From JAICTV01 sp035634055 (lineage in GTDB: Bacteria; Planctomycetota; Phycisphaerae; Tepidisphaerales; Tepidisphaeraceae), in assembly GCA_035634055.1 (NCBI GenBank), contig DASQDR010000048.1, positions 49,682 to 113,681 on the forward strand: DNA of 64,000 nucleotides, in the 5' to 3' direction. The notes below the pieces were generated by a model. That model did not search any database, had not been told where the DNA came from, and saw nothing but the letters and a program-made list of their open reading frames with translations. Of the stretch, positions 14,789 to 23,400 are shown one piece after another (the stretch's first letter is position 1; the number at the start of each line of letters is the position of its first letter). Both the position numbers and the translations under genes were made by a program.

Positions 14789-16042
14789 TCACAAGCGGCC
14801 GAGCGCCGCAACCAGCCGCTCCACCTCGTCATCCCGGTGTTCGCTCGATAGCGTGACGCGCAGGCGGCTCGAGCCCTTCGGGACGGTGGGCGGGCGGACG
14901 GGGAGGACGAGCAGGCCGGCGTCGCGGAGGCGGTTGGCGGCGGCGGTGGCGGCGCGCTCGTCGCCGAGAATCAGCGGGAGGATCGGCGAGTCGGCCGGTC
15001 CGGGCGGGAAGCGGAAGCCGGCGCGGGCGAGCTCGGCGCGCGCGTGCTGCGCGAGGGTGCGCACACGGCGCTGTCGCTGCGGCTCGTCGCGCAGGACGCC
15101 GACCGCGGCTTCCGCGGCGGCGGCGAGCGCGGGGGGTGTCGCCGTCGAGTAGACGTACGCTCGGCCGAAGTTGGCGACCGCATCGCAGAACGCGCCGCTC
15201 GCGCAGATCGCCCCGCCGGCGGCGCCAAGCGCCTTGCTGAGCGTGACGATGAAGACGTCCACCGCCGACGCCAGCCCGTGCTCGGCGGCGTATCCCGCGC
15301 CGGCGTGGCCGTAGACGCCGCTGCCGTGCGCCTCGTCCAGCACGAGCGTGAACGGGTGCTCGCGCTTCAAGGCTGCAAGGCCCGCCAAGTCGGCCGCGTC
15401 GCCGTCCATGCTGAAGATCGACTCGGTCACCACCACCTGAATTTCGTCAGGGGCCGCGTCCCGCAGCAGGCGACTGAGCTTCGCCAGGTCGTTGTGCGCA
15501 AAGACCCGGAAGCCGCGTCCGGCCGACCCTTCTCCGCGATCGCCGACGCTTCCGCCGGTCACCGCGCGGATGGCGTCAACCAGCGACGCGTGGGCGAGCT
15601 TATCGAGCAGGAACCGTACCCGCCCCCCCGCCGCCGCCGCGGTGCCGGCGATGGCCTGGATCGCGGCGTGGTTTGCCTGGTAGCCGCTGGGCAGAAGTAG
15701 CGCCGCCTCCGTTTGCTTCCACCGCGCCAGCGCGGCTTCCGCCGACGCGTGGGCGGGGGTGTGGCCGGTGATGAGCGGCGACGCGGCCGAGCCGGCGCCG
15801 TGTTCTCGAACGGCCCGCGCCATCGCTTCAATGACCCGCGGGTGATGGCTGAGCCCGAGGTAGTTGTTCGAGCAGAAGCTCGTCAGCCGCCGGCCGTCGA
15901 TGTCGACGTGGGTGGCGTCGATTGCCCGCACGATCTGCCGTCGGCGGAGCTGATGGTCGCGGTCGCGGGTCACCAGCGCCTGCTCGATGGCGCGGGTCAG
16001 GGAGCTGTTGTCGGTCGAGTTGTTGTCGGTCGTGCCAGGCAC
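14789..16042 (-). CDS. bioF: 8-amino-7-oxononanoate synthase
   Basis: BioF is a PLP enzyme that condenses pimeloyl-ACP (or pimeloyl-CoA) with alanine, the first committed step of biotin ring assembly. The 417-residue protein shows the alpha-oxoamine synthase signatures: FCSNNYLGLSHHP, HGAGSAASPLITG, LDEAHGSGVYG and VTLSKALGAAGG with the PLP lysine at about residue 270. The length is slightly above the family norm because of an N-terminal 20-residue tail and a Gly-rich insert near SVGDRGEGSAGRG. ATG 16042 begins MPGTTDNNS. Glycine C-acetyltransferase is a close relative, but the presence of bioD in the window favours BioF. Confidence 0.85.
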   Translation of the reverse strand: MPGTTDNNSTDNSSLTRAIEQALVTRDRDHQLRRRQIVRAIDATHVDIDGRRLTSFCSNNYLGLSHHPRVIEAMARAVREHGAGSAASPLITGHTPAHASAEAALARWKQTEAALLLPSGYQANHAAIQAIAGTAAAAGGRVRFLLDKLAHASLVDAIRAVTGGSVGDRGEGSAGRGFRVFAHNDLAKLSRLLRDAAPDEIQVVVTESIFSMDGDAADLAGLAALKREHPFTLVLDEAHGSGVYGHAGAGYAAEHGLASAVDVFIVTLSKALGAAGGAICASGAFCDAVANFGRAYVYSTATPPALAAAAEAAVGVLRDEPQRQRRVRTLAQHARAELARAGFRFPPGPADSPILPLILGDERAATAAANRLRDAGLLVLPVRPPTVPKGSSRLRVTLSSEHRDDEVERLVAALGRL

Positions 16043-16192
16043 GTCGCGAGGGTACGGGGAGGCGCGATCAAAGTCAGGATTGGGTTTGTTTTGCTGCGCA
16101 ACGGATCAGCAGAAGGAATGGGAACCCACGGGCGGTTCCAGGCGAAGCCGGAAGCGGTCCGGGAACGCGTCGCGACGCGCTGCGGCCTGAAC

Positions 16193-16585
16193 TTACGCGT
16201 GCTCGGCCGCGTCGCCATTGTTGTTGTCGTCGTCGTCATCGTGACCGGTCTCGGCCATCTCGGCGACGTCGCCGGCCTCATCGTCGATCGCCACCCCGGT
16301 CAGCGCCGCCAGCCGCTGCTTCATCAGCCGGCCGACCTTGAACTTGACCGTTCGCTTTTCCGGCACTTCGACCGGTTCGAGCGTCTTGGGGTTCTGCGCC
16401 TTGCGCGCCTTGCGGAGCTTGGTCTCGAAAACGCCGAAGTCGCGGAACTCCAAGCGGTTGCCCTTGCCGAGTTCGTTGACGACCTCGTCGAGGAACTGCT
16501 GGATGACCTTTTTGACCTGAACGCGCCGGTGGCCGGTGCCGTCGGCGATCCGGTCGATCAGTTCCTTCTTCGTGATGGTAGCCAT
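16193..16585 (-). CDS. HU/IHF-family DNA-binding protein with an acidic tail
   Basis: The product has 130 residues. Residues 1-90 are a full HU fold (TITKKELIDRIAD, then VIQQFLDEVVNELGKGNRLE, FRDFGVFETKLRKARKAQNP, PEKRTVKFKVGRLMKQ), a dimeric nucleoid protein that bends DNA. A further 40 residues end in the acidic run DDDDDNNNGD, which canonical HU lacks. ATG 16585 has GAGGG at SD distance. A sigma-70 promoter lies 47-75 bases upstream (16632-16660). It is on the same strand as serine acetyltransferase upstream but has its own promoter. Confidence 0.9.
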   Translation of the reverse strand: MATITKKELIDRIADGTGHRRVQVKKVIQQFLDEVVNELGKGNRLEFRDFGVFETKLRKARKAQNPKTLEPVEVPEKRTVKFKVGRLMKQRLAALTGVAIDDEAGDVAEMAETGHDDDDDNNNGDAAEHA

Positions 16586-16631
16586 GCCGCCCTCGACGAT
16601 TGGTAACGTACGGTGGACAACAGACTTAATC

Positions 16632-16660
16632 ACTATGACTTCGCCAACTGGCAAATTCAA
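16632..16660 (-). promoter_or_regulatory. Sigma-70-type promoter of the HU-like gene
   Basis: On the minus strand TTGAAT (16660-16655) and CATAGT (16637-16632) are separated by exactly 17 bases. The spacer contains ttgccagttggcgaa, a short inverted repeat (TTGCCA/TGGCGA) that could bind a regulator. It leaves a leader of about 40 bases before the ATG at 16585. Confidence 0.6.
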
Positions 16661-16743
16661 GTCGATTTGCGTCCGATAACAGCGTCAGTGCGTCGCGGGA
16701 CGGCCTGCCCGCACCTTTTTTGCCGTAAAGATCGTTGCCACCG

Positions 16744-17709
16744 TTAGATCTGGTAATCCAAGGCGAAGTCCTGCTGGCGCATGCTCTTGGGCCGGCGGTC
16801 GCGGTAGCGGAGCTTGGGGGGTTCTGCGCTGACCTGGTTGAGCGGCGGGACCGACGAGGTGATGAACACGTTGCCGCCAATGGTCGCCCCGCGCCCGATG
16901 ACGGTATCGCCGCCGAGGATGGTCGCCCCGGCGTAAATGGTTACGTCGTCCTCGATCGTGGGGTGCCGCTTGTGACCGCGCAGCGCCTGCCCGAACGCCG
17001 GCGCCAGCGCGCCGAGGGTGACGCCCTGGTAGATCTTGACGTTGTTGCCGATCTCGGTGGTCTCGCCGATCACCACGCCGGTCCCGTGGTCGATGAAGAA
17101 CCGCTGCCCGAGCTGCGCGCCCGGGTGGATGTCGATGCCGGTCAGGTTGTGCGCGTACTCGGTCATGATCCGCGGCAGCAGCGGGACCTTCATGCGGTAA
17201 AACTCGTGCGCCAGCCGCTGGACCGAGATCGCGAACAACCCCGGGTAGCAGAAGATGGTCTCGTCGGTGCTCTGGGCGGCGGGGTCGCCGTCGAACGCCG
17301 CCTGCACGTCGGTCGCCAGGACCTCGCGCACCGCCGGGATGCGCTCGAAGAAGCGGGCGACGATCTCGGCGGCCTCGTGGTCGCACGCCTCGCAACGCTC
17401 GTCGTCGCCGTTGGTTCCGGGCAGTTGCTCGCGGTAGCGCAGGCAGCAGCGGACCTGCTCGTACAGCAGGTCCGACAGCTCGATGACCAGCTCCCCCAGG
17501 CGGAACGGCACGTTGGCGGTGGTCAGCCCCTGCTTGCCGAAGTAGCCCGGGAAGAGCAACTGCCGCAGCCGCTCGATCGCGCCGACGATCGCGTCCCGGC
17601 TGGGGAGGTAGACGCGGTTGAGGTGCTGAAGGTGCGGCTGGTCAACCACGCTCTTGACGATGGCGTTCACCACGCGCGGCAGTTGGTCGTTCAGGTCGTT
17701 GCGGTTCAT
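16744..17709 (-). CDS. cysE: Serine O-acetyltransferase (EpsC type)
   Basis: CysE acetylates L-serine with acetyl-CoA to give O-acetylserine, the carbon skeleton for cysteine. The 321-residue protein has a long helical N-terminal half (NAIVKSVVDQPHLQHLNRVY) and a left-handed beta-helix of hexapeptide repeats from about 190. Active-site motifs are GIDIHPGAQLG, FFIDHGTGVVIGETTEIG and KIYQGVTLGA. The long N-terminal domain places it in the EpsC-like group common outside enterobacteria. ATG 17709 is preferred over the in-frame GTG 17721; neither has a strong SD. No cysK is adjacent. Confidence 0.88.
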   Translation of the reverse strand: MNRNDLNDQLPRVVNAIVKSVVDQPHLQHLNRVYLPSRDAIVGAIERLRQLLFPGYFGKQGLTTANVPFRLGELVIELSDLLYEQVRCCLRYREQLPGTNGDDERCEACDHEAAEIVARFFERIPAVREVLATDVQAAFDGDPAAQSTDETIFCYPGLFAISVQRLAHEFYRMKVPLLPRIMTEYAHNLTGIDIHPGAQLGQRFFIDHGTGVVIGETTEIGNNVKIYQGVTLGALAPAFGQALRGHKRHPTIEDDVTIYAGATILGGDTVIGRGATIGGNVFITSSVPPLNQVSAEPPKLRYRDRRPKSMRQQDFALDYQI

Positions 17710-18007
17710 TGATTTTCGCACCCGTCGTCGACGCGGGCCAACCCGGCACGGCGACGGATCCTTCTGGTTCGGTCGAACTCTGCAAGCAGCGCGCGACGGA
17801 TGGACGCACGACGAACGGACGACGGGGCGGGAGCCGCGATTACTCGCGGCCGGTACAGCGGCACGACAGCAGGCGAGGCACGGTCATGACCCCCCGATGA
17901 TACCCACGCCCACCCCACCGGGCAAAGCACGCCGGCCCCGACCCGCGCCCGTGCGCTCCCGCCGCGTCATAACCCCCCGCCCGGCCAACGGTTGACGCCA
18001 AGAACGG

Positions 18008-18139
18008 CAAATTGGGTTCGTTTTGCACGTTTGCTTGCGCGCCTCCGTCGCGCCGTCCAATTGGGTTCGTTTTCGCGTTTCGCTGCCGCCGAGCAGGCTA
18101 AGTGACCCGCCGCAAATTGGGTTCGTTTCGACGTTTGCA
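18008..18139. repeat. Three spaced copies of a (A)AATTGGGTTCGTTT repeat
   Basis: Copies start at 18008 (caaattgggttcgttttgca), 18057 (ccaattgggttcgttttcgc) and 18113 (caaattgggttcgtttcgac), 49 and 56 bases apart. Their composition is AT-richer than the surroundings. On the minus strand they spell NEPNL or KTNPI peptides in short open frames, which is a known look of planctomycete intergenic repeats, not real proteins. Spacing and spacers are irregular, so this is not a CRISPR array. Confidence 0.75.
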
Positions 18140-18259
18140 GGTGTCGCCTCCGTCGTCGTTAAATCCCTGGTCCGTACGGCTGCAACCATAGCAAACGGAA
18201 TCACGGGCGTCGGCCAAAAAGCGAGTGGGGGCGTCGGTGAAGGGGTACGCGCCCGACAA

Positions 18260-18279
18260 GGGCGAGGCAAGCCTCGCCC
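18260..18279. repeat. GGGCGAGGC-AA-GCCTCGCCC palindrome
   Basis: A perfect 9-bp inverted repeat (18260-18268 and 18271-18279) is separated by two bases and followed by ctac. A degenerate relative (aaggcgagtcaggcctcgccc) is found at about 38352-38373 and suggests a dispersed family. Confidence 0.6.
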
Positions 18280-18510
18280 CTACTTCCGATGGGCGGTGAG
18301 CATCCCGATCCGTAAGTTCCTCCCTCCACCTCTCGCTTACCCGCGGCTGCCGGAAATCCTTGGGGTGCTTCGACCGCTCCGGGCCCGCCGCTGCCGGGGT
18401 AGGTTGCTCCGTCAGGACGCGCCGCGTGGTTACCGCCCGGCGTGCCGGGGCGTTCCCGGCCCGGGTCACGTCTTTGCCGCCGATCGCGCGTCCCAGTGGG
18501 ATGGTGCCTT

Positions 18511-19206
18511 ATGCCTCGACTTCGCTCCAAGCTCGCGCTCGCGGTGGCCGGCGTGCTGGCGGTTCCGCTCGTCGCTTCCGCCGAGCCGGTCACGTACACC
18601 GGTGACTTCCACCCGTCCAACGGCTCCGGCGTCACCGGAACGACGCAGCTCACGCTCGACGGGACGACCCTGACGGTGCAGATCAACGCGACCGGCCTGG
18701 CGCCCGATCAGCCGCACCCGGCGCACGTGCACGGGTTCCCCGACGGGCGCGAATCGGTCTGCCCGCCGGAGGTGCTGACGCCGTCGATCGACCTGAACGC
18801 CAACGGGATCCTCGACGTCCCCGAAGCCGAGGCGCTGGTCGGCCCGCCGATCCTGCCGCTGACCGTGGACGATAACGATGACGCCACCACCGGCGAGGCC
18901 GAGCCGCACCCGACCGCGCCGGGCGGCGTGATCAACTACACGCGCACGTTCGAGAACGTGGACCTGGCCATGCTCGGGCAGCTCGAGCAGCGCGCCGTCG
19001 AGCTGCACGGGCTGATGCTCGGCGAAACGTACGACCCGCTCCTGCCGATCGCCTGTGCCGAGCTGGCGCTGCTGGACACCGGCGGCGGCGGCGGCGGCGG
19101 CGGCGGGACGGTCATCCCGCTCCCGGCGGGCGTCTGGTCGGGGCTGGTCCTGCTCGGCGCCCTCGCCGGCAAGGCCAAGCTCCGCCGACGCGGCGCGATC
19201 GTCTGA
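18511..19206 (+). CDS. Secreted CHRD-domain protein with VPLPA/PEP-CTERM-like sorting tail
   Basis: The 231-residue protein starts at ATG 18511 with a signal peptide (KLALAVAGVLAVPLVASA). A CHRD-like beta domain (about 24-175) follows: YTGDFHPSNGSGVTGTTQLT, then HPAHVHGFPDGRESVCP, ending VELHGL. A calcium-loop-like IDLNANGILDVPEAEAL lies within. A Gly run leads to IPLPAGVWSGL, a hydrophobic helix and the basic end KLRRRGAIV, the three-part layout of VPLPA/PEP-CTERM signals handled by exosortase-type systems. It is probably exported and anchored or processed at the surface. The function of CHRD domains in bacteria is unclear. Confidence 0.75.
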   Translation: MPRLRSKLALAVAGVLAVPLVASAEPVTYTGDFHPSNGSGVTGTTQLTLDGTTLTVQINATGLAPDQPHPAHVHGFPDGRESVCPPEVLTPSIDLNANGILDVPEAEALVGPPILPLTVDDNDDATTGEAEPHPTAPGGVINYTRTFENVDLAMLGQLEQRAVELHGLMLGETYDPLLPIACAELALLDTGGGGGGGGGTVIPLPAGVWSGLVLLGALAGKAKLRRRGAIV

Positions 19207-19264
19207 AACGCCTCGATGCCAAGACCGACAATGCGCCGCGCCTGGCGCGTCGCGCGGAACGCTC

Positions 19265-19296
19265 CCCCTCTCCCCGGCCCGCGCCGGGGAGAGGGG
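19265..19296. terminator. Perfect 14-bp hairpin between convergent genes
   Basis: Arms 19265-19278 and 19283-19296 (cccctctccccggc and its complement) pair perfectly around 4 nt. It belongs to the same family as 6997-7022. It lies between the stops of the CHRD gene and the metallophosphoesterase gene and could end both transcripts, though there is no T-tract. Confidence 0.5.
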
Positions 19297-19330
19297 TCTG
19301 CCGCGCGCGGCCCCCCGCGCATGAGGCGTC

Positions 19331-20368
19331 TCAGGCCGGCGGCACCGGCCAGCCGTTGGTCCCGGCGGGCCTGTTCGACACCTCCGCGGGCGTCGCCGTG
19401 GGCGCGGCCGTGGGCGCTGGTGAGCCGTTGGTCCCGCCGTCGGTGTTGGCATTCGTCACGGGCTTCTCCGCCGGCACCACTTTGAAGACCGTCACTTCCG
19501 GCCGGCACCAGTACTGCACGCGCTGGCCGTAGCTCAGGCCGCGGTTGACATAAAGGTGCCGCCCGTCCACGCAGTAGTAGCCGTGCGTGTAGTGGCGGTA
19601 GAGCTTGGGGTAGAACCGCTGTCCGAATTTGCTCGTGGCCACCTGCCGCCCGTGCGTGTGTCCGGCCAGCATCCACTGCCAGGGGTAGGGCATCAGCTCC
19701 CTCACGTTGGCGGGGTTGTGGTTCAGGCAGATGATCGGCAGGGCGGGGTCCACGTTTTGCCAGGCGCGGTCGGGGTCGATGTGGCCGGACCACTCATCGT
19801 CCAGTCCCACGATCGCCAGCGGCGTTCCGCCGCCCTGCGGCTTCACGTACGCCGTCTGGTTGCGCAGCACGATGAGGTGGCGGTCCTGGAGGCACTTCTG
19901 GAGGTAGTCGGCGCGGCGCTTGCCCTCGCCGGAGCCGTTCTTCCCGTAGATCGAGTAGTCGTGGTTGCCGAAGGTGCAGATCACGCCGTGGCGGGCGCGC
20001 AGGTGCGAGAGGATGGTGGCCACGCGGTGGGCGAAGCGGTACCCGCCGGTGATCAGGTCGCCGGTGATGACCACCAGGTCCGGCTCCAGCTCGTTCACCC
20101 AGCGCATGTACTGGATCAGGTAGCGCTGCCAGACGACCGGGCTGTAGTGAAGGTCGGAGAGCTGGACGATCTTCAGCCCGGCGAGCTGCGGGTCGAGCCC
20201 GTCGATGGGCATCTTGCGGCGGTGGATGTCCACCCAGCGGCGGTTCAGCGGCAGCGCGTGGACGCCGGTCAGGCCCATGCGCGACATCGTCATCCAGACC
20301 ATCCGCCGCCACCCGTGCTGGCGGCGCCAGTCGGGCGTCTTCAGATAATCTTTCACTCCCTCGATCAT
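19331..20368 (-). CDS. Calcineurin-like metallophosphoesterase
   Basis: The product has 345 residues with the di-metal motifs in order: LSDLHYSP (about 71), ITGDLITGG, FGNHDYS, LNHNP and AGHTHGRQV. This is the YaeI/LpxH-like branch that hydrolyses phosphodiesters, including membrane-lipid intermediates. There is no clear signal peptide, but the N-terminus is basic and amphipathic (WRRQHGWRRMVWMTMSRM), so it may lie on the membrane. The C-terminal 50 residues are Pro/Thr/Ala-rich and probably disordered. It is 66 bases from the addA stop on the same strand. Confidence 0.85.
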   Translation of the reverse strand: MIEGVKDYLKTPDWRRQHGWRRMVWMTMSRMGLTGVHALPLNRRWVDIHRRKMPIDGLDPQLAGLKIVQLSDLHYSPVVWQRYLIQYMRWVNELEPDLVVITGDLITGGYRFAHRVATILSHLRARHGVICTFGNHDYSIYGKNGSGEGKRRADYLQKCLQDRHLIVLRNQTAYVKPQGGGTPLAIVGLDDEWSGHIDPDRAWQNVDPALPIICLNHNPANVRELMPYPWQWMLAGHTHGRQVATSKFGQRFYPKLYRHYTHGYYCVDGRHLYVNRGLSYGQRVQYWCRPEVTVFKVVPAEKPVTNANTDGGTNGSPAPTAAPTATPAEVSNRPAGTNGWPVPPA

Positions 20369-20434
20369 AAGTTTGATTGTGAATTTCCCGGCGGCGATTG
20401 TGGAACGGGCGATCTCGACGGGCGCGGCCGGGCC

Positions 20435-23400
20435 CTACACGCTGTGGATCATCCGGGCCGACAGGAAAACGAGGTGAACGCGGCTGACGCTCTGCCCGGT
20501 AATGCCTTTGACCGCCCGGCGGTAAAGTTCCATCTGCGGCTTGTACCGCTCCACCCGCGCGGCGACGGTTTCGGGCGTGACGCGGTCGGTCTTGTAATCG
20601 ACGATCTCCAGCCCCGCGGGCGTGGGAACGAGCACGTCGATGCGGCTGCGGACCATCACGCAATCCTCCGGGTCGCCCGAGGCGGGCGCGGACGGATCGA
20701 GCTCGTTCGCCGGCAGCGGGAAGTAGACCGGCAGCTCCCGGCGGACGCGTTTCGCGTGCGCGCGGATGAGCTGTCCGACGGCGCTGCCGACCAGCCAGCA
20801 GAGCGATTCGAGGTCCACGTGGTCCGCCTCGGCGGGCGCGATCAGCCGCTTGTCCGCCAGCCACTGCACCTGCTGCTTCAGGTCATCGATGTCGCACGGC
20901 CGGTCGAAGTCCAGGTGCTGGAGGGCCAGGTGCGTGGCCGAGCCGACGTCGGCGGCGGACGGCTTCACTTCCGTGCGCACCGCGCGCGGCAGCTCGAGCG
21001 TGCGGACCCAATCGGTTCCCGGCGGCTCGGATGCGCTCGCGCCGTTGCCGTCAGCCCCGCGTGCGCCGCCGCCGCCGCCCCGTGCGCCCCCTGCGCTGCC
21101 CGCGCCGTGAGCCGGGTGCTTCGCCAGCGCCGTCGCCGCCTCGGCGGCCTGGATCCGCGTGAACGGCTGGTGCGGGTACTTCGCCGTCAAGCGGGCGATG
21201 ATGCGGTCCGCCTCGTCGCTGGGCGGCGGCGGCGGGTCGAGCGGTTCCAGCCGGGCGAGGCGGCGCTGCCGCTCGCCGTCGGACGGGCGCATCGATTCCG
21301 GCGTCGGCCACTGCGCGACATCGTCGCTGGCGTGGCGGACGACGCGGATTGGCTCCTGCGCGCCCTCGCCATCGCCGTGGCCGCGCTTGAGGATCGTGGC
21401 GACCGGCCCGAGCCAATCGAGCATGCAGCGCGCCCCGACGACGGCGTCGGCCGGCAGCGGACCGTCGCCGTGGCTTGCCCAGCGCGCCGCCCAGGTGTCG
21501 GGCGCGGCCTCGCGGCACGTGCCGATCAGCACCAGGTGTTCCTTGGCGCGCGTCATCGCCACGTACAGCACGCGCAGCTCCTCGGCCATCGCCTGTTGCC
21601 GCAGGCGGTTTGACACCAGCTTTGAAGCCAGCGACGGGTAGCGCACCTGCTTGGCCTCGTCGACCACTTCCATCCCCAGCCCGCCGTGGCGGTCGAGCAG
21701 GATCGGGCCGGAGCAGTCGCGCACGTTGATCGCCTTGCCGAGGTCCGGCAGGATCACGACGGGGAACTCCAGCCCCTTGCTGCGATGGATGGTCATGATG
21801 CGGACGACGTCTTCACCTTCGCTGGCGACCGACGGTTGGCCGAGGTCCGACTCCTCGCGCAGGCGGTCGAGGAACGCCAGGAAGCGCGCCAGCCCCTGCC
21901 GCTGGAAGGAGCCGAACTGCCGGGCGCGCTCGTGCAGGTCGATGAGGTTCGCCTTGCGCTGCTCCCCGTCGCGCAGGCCGGCGCAGAAGGCGAGGTAGCC
22001 GGTGGAGTCGTACACGTCCCAGATCAGCTCCGCCAGGGGCCGGCGCTGGGCCATGTCGCGCCAGCCGTCGAGCTGCGCCAGCACGTCGCGCAGCTTGGCT
22101 GCTAATTCGTCGTCGTGATCTTTGGCGTAGCGCACGACCGCCTGGTGGAACGGGACTTCCTTGCGGTCGTACGCCAGCCGCACGCGCGCCAGCGCGTCCT
22201 CCGCGTCGGGCAGCGCCGCGAGCGGGCTTCGCAGCAGGCCGGCCAGCGGGATGTCCTGCCGGCGGTTGTCCAGCACCTTCAGCAGGGCCAGGACGTCGCG
22301 CACCTCCATCGAATCGAAGTACCCGCTGCCGCTCTCGCTGTGGGTGGGGATGCCCGCGCCGCGCAGCACCTCGGCGTAGTCGTCCCCCTTGTAGCGCATG
22401 GAGCGGAGCAGCACGACGATGTCGCTGCGCCGGATCGGCCGGGGGGTGAGGATGCCGTCACGATCTTTCTCGATGACGCACATCGGCCGCCCGCCGTCGG
22501 CGCCCGTCATCTGGCGAACGAGCCGCGCGACGAGCAGCGCTTCGCGCGCGGTGCGGTCCGGCTCGATCGCGTCCGCGCCACTGCCGCCACCACTGCCGCC
22601 GTGATCGTCAATGCCGGCCTGCGGGTCGGCATCCACGTCGTGCGGCAGCAGGTGAAGCTCGACCGGCGCGCCGGCGAAGCACGACTTGCCGTCGCCGGCG
22701 GGGTATTTCAGCCCCGGCCGCAGCTCGTGCGTGTGGTCGTACTGAAGGTCCGCCGCCTCCTTCGTCATTAGCTTGGTGAAGACCTGGTTCAGCACGTCCA
22801 GCAGCGGCGCGCGGCTGCGGAAGTTGGCCTGGAGGTCCACCACCATCCCACCGCCCGCGCCCGCCCCGCCGCCTTCACGAAAGCGCTCGTGCCGCGCGAG
22901 AAACCGCGCCGGCTCGGCCAGCCGGAACCCGTAAATGCTCTGCTTCACGTCCCCGACGCAGAAAAGGTTGGAGGAGAAGGATGAAGGGGGATCGAGGAAG
23001 GATGAATCAGAAGCACGGCCGTCGGCGGCAGCATTTGTCTTTCCCTCTTCTTCATCCTTCCTCCTTCCGACTTCATCCTTTCCCGCGATTTCATCCCCCA
23101 CGCACTCGCGGCTGGCGAGGCGGAGGATCCCGTCCTGCACCTCGTTGATGTCCTGGTACTCGTCGACCAGCACGTGGGCGAACTGCCTGTGCAAGAGGCG
23201 GGCGACGCTGGACGGGCGGTCGGTGTCGCCGTCGCGCAGGGCCTTGAGCGCCAAGCGCTCCAGGTCCGTGAAATCGACGCCGCGTAGCGCCGACTTCTCC
23301 TGCTGGTAGCGCTGCCCGAACGCCTGCACGAGATCGAGGAACAGCTCGGCGTGCGGGCGGACCGAGGCGATGCCTTCGATCCACTGCGCGGTCGTGAACC

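Larger units (their letters stand above)
17710..18510. other. Long intergenic region carrying dispersed repeats, no gene recognised
   Basis: About 800 bases separate the divergent starts of cysE and the CHRD protein. Three AATTGGGTTCGTTT repeats (18008-18139) and a GGGCGAGGC palindrome (18260-18279) lie inside. Short open frames here are low-complexity and have no ribosome sites. I see no RNA gene or riboswitch. Confidence 0.5.

Noticed and set aside
6253..16042. A biotin operon
   Set aside because: bioD and bioF are 8 kb apart with unrelated genes on both strands between them.
17710..18030. Cysteine- or SAM-responsive leader before cysE
   Set aside because: No T-box, S-box or leader peptide with Cys codons could be seen.
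18008..18139. CRISPR-like array
   Set aside because: Only three imperfect repeats with spacers of about 22 and 30 bases, no cas genes, and the repeat is of a dispersed intergenic type.
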